DNA of 9,139 nucleotides from contig JAUVQC010000039.1 of NCBI GenBank assembly GCA_030598305.1, positions 1 through 9,139 of the forward strand. Direction: 5' to 3'. Position numbers and translations under genes: made by a program. Position 1 is the stretch's first letter. Each line of letters starts with the position of its first letter. Positions 1 through 7,843 of this stretch are shown here, piece by piece. The notes beneath the pieces were generated by a model. The model was not told the origin of the DNA, made no database searches, and was given only the letters and a program-made list of their open reading frames with translations. Origin of the DNA: Actinomycetes bacterium (GTDB lineage Bacteria > Actinomycetota > Acidimicrobiia > UBA5794).

Positions 1-1
1 C

Positions 2-136
2 AGCGTGATCGGCGACGCACACGATCTCACCCTCGCCGAACTCCGATTGGAGACCTTCTGGCCGGCCGACGCAGATTCAAAGGACCGCTGGGCTTCTCTG
101 ACGGACCAGATCCTCCACGGAGAATCCGACGGATAG
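2..136 (+). CDS. C-terminal fragment of an unidentified protein (5' end outside window)
   Basis: An open frame runs from the window edge to a TAG at 134-136, giving 44 residues that begin SVIGDAHDLT and end ILHGESDG. The composition is protein-like, with alternating hydrophobic and acidic residues and a LAELRLETFWPAD stretch. The frame stops just before the convergent cyclase gene, as expected for a real 3' end, with 11 bp between the two stop codons. I do not recognise the family and the remainder lies outside the window, so no function is offered. The main alternative is a chance open frame, since 44 codons is short for GC-rich DNA. Confidence 0.55.
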   Translation, partial: SVIGDAHDLTLAELRLETFWPADADSKDRWASLTDQILHGESDG

Positions 137-147
137 GAACGCAGGAC

Positions 148-3100
148 TCAGACAGCGAGATCGCTTTCCAACGATTCTGAGGTGGGGAAGCAGTCCGAGA
201 GCAGGTCGAGGTACAGCTCGAAACCATGGTCTGTGAACCACTGCTTCGCCTGGGCGCCAGCTTGGGAGCCGACGGGATGGTCAACTCCGATTGTGTGAGC
301 GAACACAGCCCGGCCGACTGCCTGAGCGAATGGCGTCATCACTTCGTTCCAGGTCTCATCCGCCCGTTGGTAGTCGGCCACAGCAGCTTCGATATCCCCG
401 CTCAAGGCATAGGACAACGCAGAGGAATGGAGTCGAAGTCCCTCATTCGCTCGACCACGCGTGAAAGAAACCCCGACATCCGCCGCTACCCGCTCCACGG
501 CTGGCAGATCACCAAGTATCGCGGCGCTCCAGAGGGCTACCTCGGCGTTCCACGGGTACGTGGCTGACGTATAGTCCGTCCCTTTGAAGCTCTCGACCGC
601 CTTGACAAACGCACCGGAATCGAAGTGTGCCCGAATAATGATTGCCTCGGAGAAGAAGGCCGCTTGCGGATCACCGCCGTCCAGATAAGCGAGTTGTGCC
701 TGGATTATGGCCTCGCTTGCTGCAGCATCGATTCCATCACGGACCATTTGATAGCTGCTTCCCGACGAATCGAAATACGTCTCCCAGATTCCGGTCAGAT
801 CGAGGTCTGTGGCTTTCGCAACTTCAGCAAGCGCCCCTTCGATGTCACCCACGCCCATGAGCCATTGCGACCGCCACATCCAGACGCGGAGCAGATCAGA
901 ATTGTCTCCGATACGCTCGGCCTCGGCTGCCACTGCATCAAGCAGTTCACCGTCGCGTTGCGTATCGCCCCAACTCATCGCGTGCAGATTGCCCAACGCC
1001 CTGAACCGGATCTGGCCCATATCTCTCAGACGTGCCAACTCCGCGACACCCCTGAGAATGGCACTCCCCTCCAATATTCTCCCGGAGAAACCGAGGGCAG
1101 AACCACTGTTGATGAGGGTATGGAGTAGCTCGAATTCGAGATCGAGTTCCTCCATCACCGGGAGCGCCACCTCCGCGACGGCGATTGCCTCGTCGGCTCT
1201 ACCCGTCAGCATGAGGGCCCTCGAAGTCTCTGCAGCGAGCCGCGCCCACGCTACGTCATGTGTCATGGGGCGCGCCTCATACATCGGAAGGATCGCCTCG
1301 ACCGCGAGGTCCGCAGTGCCACTACCAGCGCTGATGGCCGCAAACCGTATCGTCGCGACCAGTTCCCCATCCACATCGCCAATCTCCCGATACGTCTCAA
1401 GTGCAGACCGGGCTAGATCGGCCGCGGCGCTGGAAAGACCCGACGAATCGCTGGGGTACGATGCAGCGATCTGGAGTTTCGCGATCTCTCGAGGTTCCTT
1501 TGTCATTCCGATGGCGGTCTCGTACAGGCTCGCGGCTTGGGAATCCGAGTGCAGGCTCGCGGCCCGCTCGGCCGCCGAAATAACGGCCGATCGCGCCTTA
1601 CCTGCAAGTTCAGCGTTGTCGGCGTCGGCTGCTGCCGCGCTGGCGTAGTGGCTCGCAATCATTCCGGCCAATTCGATGTCGTCAGCTTCCTCAAAGCGGT
1701 GCGCGACCTGAAGATGCAGGCTCACACGCTCGGCCTTTGAGAGCCTTGCGTACGCAACCTCGCGGATGAGGCTCTGGACGAACCTGTACTGGCCCCTCTC
1801 GGGCGAGCGTGGGTCCTCGTCGAACTCGAGGATCTCCCTACGGACAAGACCACGCAGCACTGAGTCGATGCCCTCGGTCGAAGACCCGCGCATCTCAACA
1901 ACGCTCGGCAACATGAAGGAGAGTCCGAGAACCGACGCATCTTGCACCACGGACCGCTCATCGCTGCTCAGTCGATCGAGCCTGGCACCGATTATCGCGC
2001 TCACGGAATCAGGAATCGTGAGATCCTCCCCTTCATCCACGAGCCGGAATCTCTCACCTTCGGCCACCAGCTGTCCCGTGTTCAACATCATTCGGATGAA
2101 TTCGACGGCGTGCAGCGGCACACCGGCCGTCCGATCTGCGATACGGAGCACGGTCTCGTCAGGAAGGCCCGGGGCCAGGCCCGCGACGAGCTCGCGCATG
2201 TCCGCACCCTCAAGGCGTCCCAGATGCATGGACATCGTCCTCTTCCGACTTGAGCCCCATCCCGGTCTCCTCTCGAGGAGCTCGGGCCGAGCAAGCGTCA
2301 GTACCAGTACGGGATGCTGTGTTGTGCGCTCCACCAGTTCCTCGATGAAATCCAGCAACCCCTCATCAGCCCAGTGGAGATCCTCGAACACCATGACCAC
2401 GGGGCCCCGGTCAGCGATCCGTTGGAAGAACGTCCGGAGTGCCGAGAAGAGCTCAGACCGATCGCCCTTGGGCATTGGTGCGAGTCCGATGAGGCCGGCG
2501 AGCCGCGGCTCGATCCACCTCTGGTCCTCCGGCTCGGGAGCGAAGTCGGCAACGGTGGTCCGCAGCTTCATTCGACTCTTCGAATCATCCTCATCCTCTG
2601 TGATCCCTGCCCTTTGGCGGATCATCTCCCCGAGGGCCCAGAACGTCACGCCGTCGCCATAAGAGGGAGACCGGCCGCTGTGGTAGAAGACTGTCTCGGC
2701 AATGCCATCGACGTATCTCAGCAACTCGCGCGACAACCTCGTCTTTCCGATTCCCCCCTCTCCCACGACCGACACAAGACGAGCCCTCCGTTCGCGCCCC
2801 GCGGCACCGAGTTGGTCCTTGAGAAGTCTTAGCTCGTCATCGCGGCCGACAAAGGGCCCTTCCCCGAGTTCACCGCCCTGGTGTTGTGACGACAACCCGA
2901 GGACACGGACAGCTCTGTACGCCGCGACCGGGATGTCCTTTCCCTTGACGTTCTGCTCTCCGAGTGGATCGAATTCCACCACCGATCCCACGAGATCACG
3001 AGTCGACTGGCCAACGAGAACTCCACCCGACGGCGCGATCGACTGCAAACGAGATGCCGTATTCACGAGGTCGCCGACAACCAAGCCCTGGTCGTTGCCA

Positions 3101-3630
3101 CCGGGACCAACGGCGGCTTCCCCCGAAAGCACGCCCGCGCGAGCTGCGAGCTCAGGGACGCCAATCTCCTTACCGAGCCCGGCCACCATGTCAACGAGTT
3201 CGAGGGCGGCACGTGTCGCCCGTTCGGCATCATCCTCGTGTGATGATTCCGCCCCCCATACGCCCATCACGGCATCTCCAATGAACTTGTCCGTGGTACC
3301 ACCAAACCTCGCGATGATGTTCCTGCACCGTTCGTAGTAGTCCGTCAGCATCGAACGCACGTCCTCGGCATCGCGCGATTCTGAGAACGTGGTGAACGCG
3401 ACGAGGTCGGCGAATACCACCGATACGAATCGCCGCTCTGTGACCGACCCTTGTGGCGGAGTCGTCTCTTCGCCATCGACGAGGTTGGTTCCACAGCTGA
3501 AACAGAATCGATTCTCCGGATCGTTCGATGTGCCGCACGTAGGGCACACGCTCGCGAGCGACTCACCGCAGTTGGAGCAGAACGAGTGTCCTACCTGATT
3601 TTCGACCCCACAGTTGCTACACCTGACCAT
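148..3630 (-). CDS. Multidomain class III nucleotide cyclase: double zinc ribbon, cyclase domain, AAA/STAND ATPase, TPR-like tail
   Basis: A protein of about 1160 residues, probably a cytosolic signalling protein coupling nucleotide cyclisation to an ATPase switch and a ligand- or partner-sensing tail. Residues 4-46 carry four CxxC knuckles (C4/C7, C18/C21, C29/C32, C43/C46), a double zinc ribbon. Residues about 64-240 are a class III cyclase domain: metal aspartates D75 (FADLVAFT) and D119 (KFIGDAVMGVWG), base-recognition K115, and transition-state N190 and R194 (VNTASR). The second base-recognition position is L183 rather than Asp or Thr. From about 258 an AAA_16-like ATPase starts at GPFVGRDDEL, with Walker A GEGGIGKT (290-297) and a Walker B region VVMVFED (411-417) followed by LHWAD. 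The rest, about 600-1160, is Ala/Leu-rich helical repeat resembling TPRs. The start is the second of two adjacent ATGs, 5 nt after AAGGGA and directly before the first zinc knuckle. The frame extends to an ATG at 3714, but that extra sequence is Arg/Pro-rich and unlike the family. Cyclase activity and nucleotide specificity are uncertain. Confidence 0.93.
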   Translation of the reverse strand: MVRCSNCGVENQVGHSFCSNCGESLASVCPTCGTSNDPENRFCFSCGTNLVDGEETTPPQGSVTERRFVSVVFADLVAFTTFSESRDAEDVRSMLTDYYERCRNIIARFGGTTDKFIGDAVMGVWGAESSHEDDAERATRAALELVDMVAGLGKEIGVPELAARAGVLSGEAAVGPGGNDQGLVVGDLVNTASRLQSIAPSGGVLVGQSTRDLVGSVVEFDPLGEQNVKGKDIPVAAYRAVRVLGLSSQHQGGELGEGPFVGRDDELRLLKDQLGAAGRERRARLVSVVGEGGIGKTRLSRELLRYVDGIAETVFYHSGRSPSYGDGVTFWALGEMIRQRAGITEDEDDSKSRMKLRTTVADFAPEPEDQRWIEPRLAGLIGLAPMPKGDRSELFSALRTFFQRIADRGPVVMVFEDLHWADEGLLDFIEELVERTTQHPVLVLTLARPELLERRPGWGSSRKRTMSMHLGRLEGADMRELVAGLAPGLPDETVLRIADRTAGVPLHAVEFIRMMLNTGQLVAEGERFRLVDEGEDLTIPDSVSAIIGARLDRLSSDERSVVQDASVLGLSFMLPSVVEMRGSSTEGIDSVLRGLVRREILEFDEDPRSPERGQYRFVQSLIREVAYARLSKAERVSLHLQVAHRFEEADDIELAGMIASHYASAAAADADNAELAGKARSAVISAAERAASLHSDSQAASLYETAIGMTKEPREIAKLQIAASYPSDSSGLSSAAADLARSALETYREIGDVDGELVATIRFAAISAGSGTADLAVEAILPMYEARPMTHDVAWARLAAETSRALMLTGRADEAIAVAEVALPVMEELDLEFELLHTLINSGSALGFSGRILEGSAILRGVAELARLRDMGQIRFRALGNLHAMSWGDTQRDGELLDAVAAEAERIGDNSDLLRVWMWRSQWLMGVGDIEGALAEVAKATDLDLTGIWETYFDSSGSSYQMVRDGIDAAASEAIIQAQLAYLDGGDPQAAFFSEAIIIRAHFDSGAFVKAVESFKGTDYTSATYPWNAEVALWSAAILGDLPAVERVAADVGVSFTRGRANEGLRLHSSALSYALSGDIEAAVADYQRADETWNEVMTPFAQAVGRAVFAHTIGVDHPVGSQAGAQAKQWFTDHGFELYLDLLSDCFPTSESLESDLAV

Positions 3631-3635
3631 CATCT

Positions 3636-3641
3636 TCCCTT
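3636..3641 (-). promoter_or_regulatory. Shine-Dalgarno site of the zinc-ribbon cyclase
   Basis: Read on the minus strand the sequence is AAGGGA, then AG and two consecutive ATG codons. Spacing is 2 nt to the ATG at 3633 and 5 nt to the ATG at 3630, which favours the latter. It argues against the longer frame starting at 3714. Confidence 0.6.
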
Positions 3642-3664
3642 GATGCGCGCACCGCCGAGTGGCG

Positions 3665-3670
3665 AGCCTA
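3665..3670 (-). promoter_or_regulatory. Weak candidate -10 element for the zinc-ribbon cyclase
   Basis: On the minus strand this reads TAGGCT, a TANNNT match. It would put a transcription start near 3658 and give a leader of about 25-30 nt that includes the ribosome-binding site. No recognisable -35 box lies at the usual distance. It is the most plausible such site in the 105-bp divergent intergenic region, where I see no clear operator palindrome. Confidence 0.2.
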
Positions 3671-3726
3671 TCCGATACGGCCGGTCGATGTCGTGGTTCT
3701 CGTGGGCAAGGCACAATCCCGCTCGA

Positions 3727-3732
3727 TAGAGT
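3727..3732 (+). promoter_or_regulatory. Candidate -10 element for a leaderless transporter transcript
   Basis: TAGAGT matches the TANNNT -10 pattern and ends 6 nt before the A of the transporter's ATG, so transcription could begin at or beside the start codon. No convincing ribosome-binding site precedes that ATG, as expected for a leaderless message, which is common in Actinobacteria. No good -35 hexamer is seen at 16-18 nt spacing, so this rests on one short motif and its position. Confidence 0.3.
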
Positions 3733-3738
3733 GGACCA

Positions 3739-5076
3739 ATGACATCAGCCCCAACGATGCCTCCTGCCGCGCATCAACTCGTCCGTCGGTACTACACGTA
3801 TGCCGGGATTTACACGCTCGCCGCTTCGATCATCTGGGGCATCAACACCCTCTTCCTCCTCGACGCAGGACTCTCGATCGCCGAGGTCTTCATAGCGAAC
3901 GCCGCGTTCTCCGTCGGCACGGTCATCTTCGAGATCCCAACGGGCGTCGTTGCGGACACGATCGGTCGACGAGCCTCTTTCCTCCTGTCGCTCGTCGTAC
4001 TAGCGGCATCGACCCTTGCGTACGTCGGCCTCGCACAGGCTGGCGCAGGCGTCGTTGCGTTCTCTGTGGCGTCGGTATTCATCGGTCTCGGGTTCACGTT
4101 CTACTCCGGCGCAATGGAAGCGTGGCTCGTGGATGGCTTGCAGGGCCTTGGATACGAAGGCGAGATGGACGGGATCTTCGCCAACGCCCAGATCATTGGA
4201 GGCATTGCGATGCTCGTGGGAACCATCGGCGGCGGCTTCCTCGGTCAGATCAACCTCGCGCTCCCGTTCGTCGTTCGAGCCGTACTCCTGATCGTGCTCC
4301 TTGCTCTCGCATTCGTCGGTATGCACGACATCGGCTTCCAGTCGAGGAAGGTCACCTGGCGGACGCTGCCCTCGGAGGCAAACGCGGTCGCAGCGAAGGG
4401 AGTCCGATTCGGCTGGCGCACCCGTCCTCTCAGGCTGATCATGATCGCAGGGGCGATTCAGAGCGGCTTCTTCATGTGGGCCTGGTATGCATGGCAGCCG
4501 TACTTCCTCGAACTCCTCGAGCGCGACGCCGTATGGGTCGCAGGTGTCGTCGCTGCCCTGCTGGCGCTGGCGATGATCGCGGGGAACAGTCTCGTGAAGT
4601 TCTTCACCCGCTATTGCGGAAGGCGGACAACCATGCTGCTGTGGACCGCCGGTGGGTTCTCGATCGCATCTGTCGGCGTTGGCCTGGCCGGAAACTTCCC
4701 TGTCGCTCTTGCATTCCTCCTGCTCACCGCCCTTGCAATGGGTGTGCAGATGCCGGTCCGACAGGCTTTCATCCACGCTGTTGTTCCGTCAGAAGAACGC
4801 GCAACCGTCGTGTCGTTCGATTCCATGATCTCGGGGGTCGGCGGTGTTGCGGGCCAGACCGGATTGGGGATCTACTCCGAGCGCCAGGGCTACGCCGCCG
4901 CCTATGTCGCTGGCGGCGTGGTGGTTGCTCTCGCTGCTCCAATCGTCATCGCTGCCCGCAGGCTGAGACCCGACGCTGACTTCTTCGAGGGAACTCACGT
5001 GTCCGAGACGGACGGATGCGTTCCCCACGGCCTGCCGTCGATCACCCACGTCGACTCCGTGCTGGTCGATTCCTAG
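3739..5076 (+). CDS. MFS transporter, 12 predicted transmembrane helices
   Basis: A 445-residue inner-membrane protein of the major facilitator superfamily, expected to move a small molecule by proton-coupled antiport or symport; the substrate cannot be read from sequence. Twelve hydrophobic segments can be followed, six (about residues 18-197) before a hydrophilic central loop (about 197-225) and six after it. The loop after helix 2 carries the MFS motif A signature GVVADTIGRR (69-78), with D73 and the basic pair R77/R78. Helix 4 ends in GAMEAWLVDGL, a pattern seen in many MFS drug/metabolite transporters. The C-terminus has about 35 polar residues after the last helix. Length is normal for the family. 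The first ATG is chosen because it sits just before helix 1 and no upstream extension is supported, although no clear ribosome-binding site precedes it. It is divergent from the zinc-ribbon cyclase and 37 bp upstream of a second cyclase, so it is probably first in an operon. Confidence 0.92.
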   Translation: MTSAPTMPPAAHQLVRRYYTYAGIYTLAASIIWGINTLFLLDAGLSIAEVFIANAAFSVGTVIFEIPTGVVADTIGRRASFLLSLVVLAASTLAYVGLAQAGAGVVAFSVASVFIGLGFTFYSGAMEAWLVDGLQGLGYEGEMDGIFANAQIIGGIAMLVGTIGGGFLGQINLALPFVVRAVLLIVLLALAFVGMHDIGFQSRKVTWRTLPSEANAVAAKGVRFGWRTRPLRLIMIAGAIQSGFFMWAWYAWQPYFLELLERDAVWVAGVVAALLALAMIAGNSLVKFFTRYCGRRTTMLLWTAGGFSIASVGVGLAGNFPVALAFLLLTALAMGVQMPVRQAFIHAVVPSEERATVVSFDSMISGVGGVAGQTGLGIYSERQGYAAAYVAGGVVVALAAPIVIAARRLRPDADFFEGTHVSETDGCVPHGLPSITHVDSVLVDS

Positions 5077-5097
5077 ACGAAGATGCCAGCCCCGAAT

Positions 5098-5104
5098 GGG
5101 TAGG
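5098..5104 (+). promoter_or_regulatory. Probable ribosome-binding site supporting the 5114 start
   Basis: The purine-rich GGGTAGG lies 9 nt before the ATG at 5114. It overlaps the alternative ATG at 5096 and so cannot serve it. It is a moderate rather than strong anti-16S match, but agrees with the family's usual N-terminus. Confidence 0.4.
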
Positions 5105-5113
5105 CTCGCTGCC

Positions 5114-7834
5114 ATGACCGAGGTAGGAGCTCCAACGGGAACGGTCACGTTCCTGTTCACAGATATCGAGGGTTCTACGCGCCTGTGGGACCAGCATCCT
5201 GACGCGATGTCCGAAGCCATGGCTCTTCACGATGTACTGCTCGGGGAGCGAGCCACAGGCCACCGCGGGTATGTGTTCTCACGGGCTGGCGATGGATGGG
5301 GGATCTCTTTCGGCTCTCCATCGGACGCAATCGAAGCTGCACTTGAAATCCAATCCGGACTGGCCGCAACTGCATGGCCCTCACCGATCAGCGCAATCAA
5401 GGTACGGATGGGCATCCACACAGGTACATCTGTTGAACGAAACGGCGACTATTTCGGCACGACCGTCAACAGGGCCGCACGCGTGTCAGCCGTGGGCGAC
5501 GGCGGACAAATACTCGTCACCGATGCGGTCCATCTCCTCGTCGCTGACGACGCCGGTGAGGATTGGCGATTCCACGACCTCGGTGAGCATCGCCTCCAGG
5601 ATCTTGTTCGTACAGAGCAAATCTGGCAGCTCGACACGGCAGAAACTCCTGCGACACTCGCCGACATCGCCCACCGCACAGTTCAGGGCAACCTACCGCC
5701 TGCACGTACGCGTGTGTTTGGGCGCGACGACGAGATCTCGACGCTTGTCGATCGCGTCCGCGACGAGTGTCTCGTCACGCTCGTTGGTGTTGGCGGCGTT
5801 GGTAAGACGACGCTCGCGCAGTCGGCCGCCCGGACACTCGCCGAGACGTTTCCGGCTGGCGGATGGTTCGTCGATCTCTCGGGTGTGGAGGACCCAGAAG
5901 CCGTCGCGGAGGCTGTCGCAGCGGATCTCGGCATCAGCCAACGAACCGGAATGACAATCACCGAGAGCATCGTGGATGCAATTTCGTCGGAACGCAGGCT
6001 GATCGTGATCGACAACGCCGAGCATCTTGTCACCGGCGTAGCCGTACTCGTCGACTCGATACTTGATCACACTTCTGACGCAAGGATCGTCGTCACCAGC
6101 CGCGAGCCGCTGGCGATCGACGGCGAAGTGATACAGCGAGTCGACCCACTCAACGTGAGTCCGACAGATGGCCAATCACCAGCGGTTGCGCTTTTCGTGG
6201 AGCGAGCCAAGCGAGTCGCACCAGACCTGGACGACGACGCGTTCGCGGTGGATACAGTGCTCGAGATCTGTGATCGACTCGACGGGCTTCCCCTGGCGAT
6301 CGAACTTGCTGCCTCCCAATGTGAAACGATGATGCCGAGCGAGATCCTGCGTGCGCTCCAAGACCAGAGTCTGACACTTCGGTCGACGTCACGATCCACC
6401 ACCGACCGACATCGGTCCTTGTCTGATCTGGTGGCGTGGTCATACGAGGGTCTGGACGATCACGACCGAACGGTGTTCTGCAGGCTGGCGGTGTTCTCAG
6501 GTGGATGCACATCTGAAACCGCCGAATCGGTGTGCGCAGATGAAGCACTCACGAAAGAGCACATTTCATCGTCACTTCGAAACCTCACGCGAAAGTCAAT
6601 GATCATCACTGAGAGACGAGAAGGCTCGACACGATTCACCATGCTCGAGTCACTTCGTACGTTCGCCGAGCAAAGATTCGACGACGCAAGCGACAAGAGC
6701 GAGGTTGAGCGCACACATGCCCGCTGGTTCAGTGACATGTCCAGGACCGCTGGGGTAGGACTCACCGGCCCAGATGAGGCTCGCTGGCTGAAGCTGCTCG
6801 TGGCGGATTTTGGGAACGTGCAGAAGGCATCTCGATGGGCCGGGGAGCACGAAGAGTTCGACCTCATGACGGGGATCGGTTCAAGCCTGCCATTCCTCGT
6901 GGCTTCAAGGATCAGACCGGGAATGCTCAACTTCGCCGAGGAGGGATTGGAGGACCTCCCACGGAATCACGAAGCCCGTTTGCATTATGCGTACGCACTG
7001 GCGTACCAGATGTTGTTCGGCGGCGATATGGCAGAGTCGCCCCGCTACTTCTCTGCGATGACGGCACACGTTGATGACCGCGCGACAGCCGACGCTCTGC
7101 ACGCGAATTTTGACCACATCAGTCGGTTCTTCGGTGGGGATATCGACTTCATCGTCGGTGATGGCCCAAGAGCTATCGCCGCCTTCGAGGAGGTTGGCCT
7201 CATGAGGATGGCCGGTGGTATCACCGTCGATTACGCGCTGGCCCTGTTCTTCAAGGGAGAATTCGAGCGAGCGGTGGAAGTGTCGACCGGCTATTCGGAT
7301 CGAGCGGTGCGGGAGGGCAATCCGACGGCTATCGCATGGGCGAAGTACCTGGAGGGCGAGCTCAATGCCGAGGCCAACCCGACAAGGGCGATCGATGTCC
7401 TTGAGGAATCGATCGAGTCCTCGGCTTCGGTTGACAACGAGTTCGTTGCCGGCATCTCACTCATCGTTCTGGCCGCAACAGCTGGCCGTCACGGCGACAT
7501 TACGGTTGCCCTCGACGCCATGGATCGATGCATCCACCTGTTTCGAGCCCTCGGCAATCGGCCACAGATGTGGACCGCAGTACGCAACCTGGTCGAGATC
7601 CTCCATGGGATGGGCCACAGCCGACAAGCGCTCGTTCTGCACGCAGCCGTCGAAGCTGATTCCACACACGCACCCGAGCTCTTCGGTGACTTCGGCGACC
7701 GATACCTTGCCATGGTCGACGCGATCGGTGCATCGCTCGGTGACACCGCCGACGAAGCGCTGACCGAGGGCACCGGCCTCACGTACAACGACGCCGTCGA
7801 GTTCGCTCTCGATGCCCTGGCTCGAGCAACGTAG
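5114..7834 (+). CDS. Multidomain cyclase-STAND protein: class III cyclase domain, NB-ARC-type ATPase, helical-repeat tail
   Basis: A 906-residue cytosolic protein. The N-terminal class III cyclase domain (about 8-175) opens with TGTVTFLFTDIEGSTRLW, typical of actinobacterial cyclase-ATPase regulators such as the Rv0386 group. Metal aspartates D17 and D60, base-recognition D112 and transition-state N119/R123 (VNRAAR) are present, but the usual Lys is S56. The linker ends NLPPARTRVFGRDDEI, then an NB-ARC-like ATPase has Walker A GVGGVGKTT (225-233), Walker B LIVIDNAE (296-303), VVTSREPL (326-333) and GLPLAIELAA (391-400). A winged-helix-like segment follows (DRTVFCRLAVFSGG), then TPR-like repeats to the end. 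Relatives often end in a LuxR helix-turn-helix; none is seen here. The ATG at 5114 is preferred to the in-frame ATG at 5096 because the MTEVGAPTGTVTF start matches the family and GGGTAGG lies 9 nt upstream. It follows the transporter by 37 bp and precedes the membrane cyclase by 9 bp. ATP-dependent switching is well supported; the cyclase product is unknown. Confidence 0.92.
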   Translation: MTEVGAPTGTVTFLFTDIEGSTRLWDQHPDAMSEAMALHDVLLGERATGHRGYVFSRAGDGWGISFGSPSDAIEAALEIQSGLAATAWPSPISAIKVRMGIHTGTSVERNGDYFGTTVNRAARVSAVGDGGQILVTDAVHLLVADDAGEDWRFHDLGEHRLQDLVRTEQIWQLDTAETPATLADIAHRTVQGNLPPARTRVFGRDDEISTLVDRVRDECLVTLVGVGGVGKTTLAQSAARTLAETFPAGGWFVDLSGVEDPEAVAEAVAADLGISQRTGMTITESIVDAISSERRLIVIDNAEHLVTGVAVLVDSILDHTSDARIVVTSREPLAIDGEVIQRVDPLNVSPTDGQSPAVALFVERAKRVAPDLDDDAFAVDTVLEICDRLDGLPLAIELAASQCETMMPSEILRALQDQSLTLRSTSRSTTDRHRSLSDLVAWSYEGLDDHDRTVFCRLAVFSGGCTSETAESVCADEALTKEHISSSLRNLTRKSMIITERREGSTRFTMLESLRTFAEQRFDDASDKSEVERTHARWFSDMSRTAGVGLTGPDEARWLKLLVADFGNVQKASRWAGEHEEFDLMTGIGSSLPFLVASRIRPGMLNFAEEGLEDLPRNHEARLHYAYALAYQMLFGGDMAESPRYFSAMTAHVDDRATADALHANFDHISRFFGGDIDFIVGDGPRAIAAFEEVGLMRMAGGITVDYALALFFKGEFERAVEVSTGYSDRAVREGNPTAIAWAKYLEGELNAEANPTRAIDVLEESIESSASVDNEFVAGISLIVLAATAGRHGDITVALDAMDRCIHLFRALGNRPQMWTAVRNLVEILHGMGHSRQALVLHAAVEADSTHAPELFGDFGDRYLAMVDAIGASLGDTADEALTEGTGLTYNDAVEFALDALARAT

Positions 7835-7843
7835 CCGTCCGGG

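Noticed and set aside
809..2662. Two long plus-strand open frames (809-1648 and 1766-2662) opposite the zinc-ribbon cyclase gene
   Set aside because: Their translations are Ser/Arg/Pro-rich with no motif, and they lie antisense to a gene with clear domains; this is the usual mirror effect of GC-rich coding sequence.
3631..3714. N-terminal extension of the zinc-ribbon cyclase to the ATG at 3714
   Set aside because: The added residues are Arg/Pro/His-rich, there is no ribosome-binding site at 3714, and AAGGGA sits correctly before the ATGs at 3633/3630, right ahead of the zinc ribbon.
4000..4776. A 258-codon minus-strand frame antisense to the transporter
   Set aside because: It is highly charged, with no recognisable domain or ribosome-binding site, and is explained by codon bias of the transporter gene.
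3693..4979. A 428-codon plus-strand frame overlapping most of the transporter gene
   Set aside because: It is extremely Arg-rich and low in hydrophobic residues, whereas the overlapping frame gives a complete 12-helix MFS protein with motif A.
5232..5954. A 240-codon frame inside the cyclase-STAND gene
   Set aside because: Ser/Arg-rich out-of-frame shadow; the true frame carries catalytic and Walker motifs across the same bases.
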